Positions 61,193-64,000 of a stretch of DNA of 64,000 nt are shown here, in pieces. The position numbers were made by a program, and so were the translations under genes. Position 1 is the first letter of the stretch. Each line of letters begins with the position of its first letter. The DNA comes from Sphingobium cloacae (lineage in GTDB: Bacteria > Pseudomonadota > Alphaproteobacteria > Sphingomonadales > Sphingomonadaceae): NCBI RefSeq assembly GCF_002355855.1, contig NZ_AP017655.1, forward strand, positions 1,736,001-1,800,000, read 5' to 3'. The notes beneath the pieces are model-generated. The model had not been told where the DNA came from, did no database searches, and saw only the letters and a list, made by a program, of their open reading frames with translations.

Positions 61193-64000
61193 CACGCCGC
61201 CTCGCGCTCGCTGATGCGCTCGATGGCGTAGGTGTCGAGCAGCTTGCCGAGGACGGCGGGACCGGAGGCGCCGACCGGCACGAAGAAGCGCAGCTTCCAC
61301 GAAATGATCTCGCTGAAGAGACCGTAGGCGCGCAGGCGATCCCGCATTGTGTCGCTGAACCCCGACAACTCGATGCGGTTCGCGCCCATGACGCGCGCGC
61401 GGCGAAGCTGGAGCCCGTCAGCCAGGTCGAGGATGGTGCGGCCGTCCACCAACGCCGCATAGGCGTCGTCGCTGCTGAGATTGGTGGTTCCGGTCGAGGC
61501 GGCGTTGGCGGCCCAGGCGGGCGAAACCCGCCGTCCGATGATGCGTTCGCCATCATCGGTCTGAAGCCGATAGACGCGCGTCGACTCGTTGGGCAGGCGC
61601 TTCCACACGGGCAGTAGCAAACCGCTGACCATGTGGATCGTACCGTCGGTGAACGCGGGCACCTCGTCGACCTCGCGCTGCCAGACGGCGGCGAAGGTGT
61701 CGCGCTCGGCCTCCTGCCAATGGCTGTCCGCCATCATGTCGAGGGTCGCATGATGCTGTTCCATCGGCCGGATCAGCCGGACGCGGCGCTCGATCTCGCC
61801 ATCGTCGAGCATGATGGACGGCGCGGATAGCTGAACAGCGGCGCGGCCCGAGCGCACGTTGACGAGCAGCCTGGCCTGCGGATCGTCGAGCCAGCCGAGC
61901 GCCGCATCGAGTGTGGTCGGCCGATTCCGGCGACGTTCCGTGATTGTAAGCAGCCGCGTCTGCGCAGCTGTCGCTGGGTGCGTGTAGATGGTCGTGCGTT
62001 CGGTGACGACGAAGCTCTCCGCCGTCAGTGTCTCCAGCCCGACATCATAGACGCCGCTGGCGATGGCTCCCGCCACCTTGGCGTCGAGCAGTTGCTCGAA
62101 GGCGGTGAAGAGGATGCCCTGAAGCTCGATGGTGAGCGCCAGCAGGCGGTTCAGGAATGTGGTGATCGGTGGCAAGTCGTCCTTGATGCCATTGTCGTCC
62201 ATCAGCTTCAGACCAGTCGCGGCCTCGAAACGCCCCAGCGAGCACCCCTCGACCTTGCCGCGGACGATCAGGAGGTAGAGCTGGCGCAGCGCATCGCGGG
62301 CGTAGCTCGATTCCAGATTATCCTCGGGCCGGAACAGGCCCTGACCGCCGGTCTGGCGCTGACCGCGCGTGATCGCACCCAGCGTGTCGAGCCGCCGTGC
62401 GATCGTGGACAGGAAGCGCTTTTCGGCCCTCACGTTCGTGGCGATCGGGCGGAACAGCGGCGGCTGCGCCTGATTGGTGCGATTGGTGCGGCCCAGGCCC
62501 TGGATGGCGGCGTCGGCCTTCCATCCGGGCTCCAGGAGGTAGTGGACACGCAGGCGCTGGTTCTTCGCCGACAGCTCGGCGTGATAGCTGCGGCCGGTGC
62601 CGCCGGCGTCGCTGAACACGAGGATGCGCTTCAGGTCGTCCATGAAGGCCGCCGTTTCCGCGAGGTTGGCGGAGGGCGCCCGGTTCTCCACGGCGCAACG
62701 CTCGCCCTTGCGGACGATGCGCCGCGAGCGGCCGGTCACCTCGGAGACCATATCTGTGCCGAAGCGCTGTACGATCTGGTCGAGCGCCCCCGGAACGGGA
62801 GGCAAAGACGCAAGACGCTCGATCAACTCGTCACGGCGCGCGACAGCTTCGCGGCTCTCGACGGGGTGGCCGTCGCGATAGACCGGGCGCGAGGACAGAT
62901 TGCCCTCGCCATCCGTGAACGGCTCGTAGAGCTGGACCGGGAAGGAATGGGCCAGATAGTCCAGAACATATTCGCGCGGCGTGATGTCGACGCGAATATC
63001 GTTCCATTCCTCGGTTGGGACTTCCGCCAGCCGGCGCTCCATCAGCGCTTCGCCGGTCGAGACGATCTGGACGACAGCGGCGTGGCCATCATCCAGGTCA
63101 CGTTCGATGGACCGGATCAGCGTGGGCGTTTTCATCGACGTGAGCAGATGGCCGAAGAAACGCTGCTTGGCGGACTCGAAGGCCGAGCGGGCGGCGGACT
63201 TGGCCTGGCGGTTCAGTGTGGCTCCCCCGCTATCTGGGTTGCCGGTGATGTTGGCCGCCTGCATCGCGGCGTCGAGATGATTGTGGATGACGGCGAAGGC
63301 GCTGGCGTAGGCATCGTAGATACGCCGCTGCTCGTCGGTCAGGGCGTGCTCGATCAGCTCATATTCGACGCCATCGTAGGAGAGCGAGCGGGCGGTATAG
63401 AGGCCCAGCGCACGCAGATCGCGGGCGAGCACTTCCATGGCCGCGACACCGCCGTCCTCGATCGCCTCGACAAATTCAGCGCGGGTGGCGAAGGGGAAAT
63501 CCTCACCGCCCCACAGGCCGAGCCGCTGGGCATAGGCGAGATTGTGGACGGTGGTCGCGCCGGTAGCCGACACATAGACGACGCGCGCGTTGGCCAGGGC
63601 GTGCTGAAGCCGAAGGCCCGCGCGTCCCTGCTGTGAGGCGGCAACGTCGCCGCGTTCTCCCTTGCCGCCTGCGGCATTAGCCATGGCGTGGCTCTCGTCG
63701 AAAATGATCACTCCATCGAAATCGGAGCCTAACCATTCGACGATCTGTCGGACGCGGGAAACCTTCTCACCACGGTCGTCGGACCGTAGCGTGGCATAGG
63801 TTGCAAACAGGACGCCTTCCGACAGCGTGATCGGCCGCCCTTGCGGGAAGCGCGACAGCGGCGTGACCAGCAGACGCTCCATGCCGAGCGCAGACCAGTC
63901 GCGCTGCGCATCCTCGATCAGCTTGTCGGATTTGGAGATCCAGACCGCCTTGCGGCGACCGCGCAGCCAATTGTCGAGGACGATGCCGGCAGATTGACGT
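61192..64000 (-). CDS. Strawberry-notch-like helicase/methylase protein (N-terminus beyond window)
   Basis: At least 935 residues are visible; the frame is open to the window edge (GIVLDNWLRGRRKAVWISKSDKLIEDAQRDWSALG leads into MERLLV). Superfamily 2 helicase: motif Ia region, DExH box in FDGVIIFDESHAMANAAGGKG, motif III VVYVSATGATTVHNLAYAQRLGLWG, and the second RecA lobe with RILVFSDAGGTGRSYHAEL and GLGRTNRTNQAQPPLFRP. The strawberry-notch C-domain fills the rest. Large members of this family begin with a methyltransferase domain, which would lie outside. It is coupled to the Toprim gene by ATGA. Confidence 0.92.
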   Translation of the reverse strand, partial: RQSAGIVLDNWLRGRRKAVWISKSDKLIEDAQRDWSALGMERLLVTPLSRFPQGRPITLSEGVLFATYATLRSDDRGEKVSRVRQIVEWLGSDFDGVIIFDESHAMANAAGGKGERGDVAASQQGRAGLRLQHALANARVVYVSATGATTVHNLAYAQRLGLWGGEDFPFATRAEFVEAIEDGGVAAMEVLARDLRALGLYTARSLSYDGVEYELIEHALTDEQRRIYDAYASAFAVIHNHLDAAMQAANITGNPDSGGATLNRQAKSAARSAFESAKQRFFGHLLTSMKTPTLIRSIERDLDDGHAAVVQIVSTGEALMERRLAEVPTEEWNDIRVDITPREYVLDYLAHSFPVQLYEPFTDGEGNLSSRPVYRDGHPVESREAVARRDELIERLASLPPVPGALDQIVQRFGTDMVSEVTGRSRRIVRKGERCAVENRAPSANLAETAAFMDDLKRILVFSDAGGTGRSYHAELSAKNQRLRVHYLLEPGWKADAAIQGLGRTNRTNQAQPPLFRPIATNVRAEKRFLSTIARRLDTLGAITRGQRQTGGQGLFRPEDNLESSYARDALRQLYLLIVRGKVEGCSLGRFEAATGLKLMDDNGIKDDLPPITTFLNRLLALTIELQGILFTAFEQLLDAKVAGAIASGVYDVGLETLTAESFVVTERTTIYTHPATAAQTRLLTITERRRNRPTTLDAALGWLDDPQARLLVNVRSGRAAVQLSAPSIMLDDGEIERRVRLIRPMEQHHATLDMMADSHWQEAERDTFAAVWQREVDEVPAFTDGTIHMVSGLLLPVWKRLPNESTRVYRLQTDDGERIIGRRVSPAWAANAASTGTTNLSSDDAYAALVDGRTILDLADGLQLRRARVMGANRIELSGFSDTMRDRLRAYGLFSEIISWKLRFFVPVGASGPAVLGKLLDTYAIERISEREAA

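Larger units (their letters stand above)
30684..64000. mobile_element. Genomic island / putative ICE at guaA, right end beyond window
   Basis: Begins at the guaA 3' end with a P4-type integrase and an AlpA factor. Carries accessory detoxification genes, several insertion sequences and pseudogenes, then an ICE-type core (DUF2285-like, XRE, DUF736, FitAB, DUF2493, Toprim, strawberry-notch helicase). No conjugation (relaxase, T4SS) genes are in view, so self-transfer is inferred from the core genes only. Confidence 0.82.

Overview
The window reads as a GC-rich alphaproteobacterial chromosome, most likely a sphingomonad (Sphingobium/Sphingomonas type). The clues are a split cobalamin-dependent methionine synthase behind an ArsR-methyltransferase regulator, the NDUFA12-DUF2155-aat block, the rpsM-rpsK-rpoA-rplQ operon, many small lipoproteins, and intergenic palindromes typical of the group. 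No tRNA, rRNA or CRISPR array was seen.

Positions 1 to about 30,690 are chromosomal backbone. In order they hold: a SugE/Gdx-type SMR transporter cut by the window edge; a proline-rich lipoprotein; nitronate monooxygenase; aspartate kinase and UbiG, divergent; a CitE-like lyase; an SPFH-NfeD pair; a beta-helix protein and a DUF3060 protein; a four-gene methionine operon (ArsR-SAM methyltransferase fusion, metF, metH in two pieces) with a clear palindromic operator; two small lipoproteins, one an Asn/Ala heptad protein; a fatty-acyl-AMP ligase; recX; DUF192; NDUFA12; DUF2155 and aat overlapping tail to tail by 214 bp; membrane dipeptidase; a DyP peroxidase; the ribosomal/rpoA operon; a DUF1275 protein; an MFS exporter; and guaA.

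From the 3' end of guaA to the right edge (over 33 kb) is a genomic island, probably an integrative and conjugative element (ICE). A P4-type tyrosine recombinase and an AlpA-like factor sit next to guaA, whose 3' end is an established integration site. The far end carries the DUF2285-like, XRE, DUF736, DUF2493, Toprim and strawberry-notch helicase genes usual for alphaproteobacterial ICEs, plus a FitAB toxin-antitoxin pair. The distal attachment site lies outside the window.

The cargo between about 35.0 and 52.6 kb is an electrophile/quinone/carbonyl detoxification cluster. It has an LLM flavin oxidoreductase, an old yellow enzyme, an aldehyde dehydrogenase, a QorB-like NmrA reductase, a DODA dioxygenase, an MDR reductase, two DJ-1/PfpI proteins, two ABM-fold proteins, an SDR, a GlcG-family protein and a glutathione-independent formaldehyde dehydrogenase. 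Regulators are two closely related small ArsR proteins sharing a D-P-E-Q-V-G-V-C motif and two LysR proteins. Palindromic or tandem 8-bp elements (T[C/T]GC[G/A]AT type) sit before the old yellow enzyme, aldehyde dehydrogenase and second ArsR genes, suggesting one regulon.

The cargo is heavily rearranged. Two IS5-family elements lie end to end in a truncated HTH gene. An IS3 element joins remnants of two different genes. There is a decayed NmrA-type pseudogene, and a complete IS21-family element separates cargo from ICE core.
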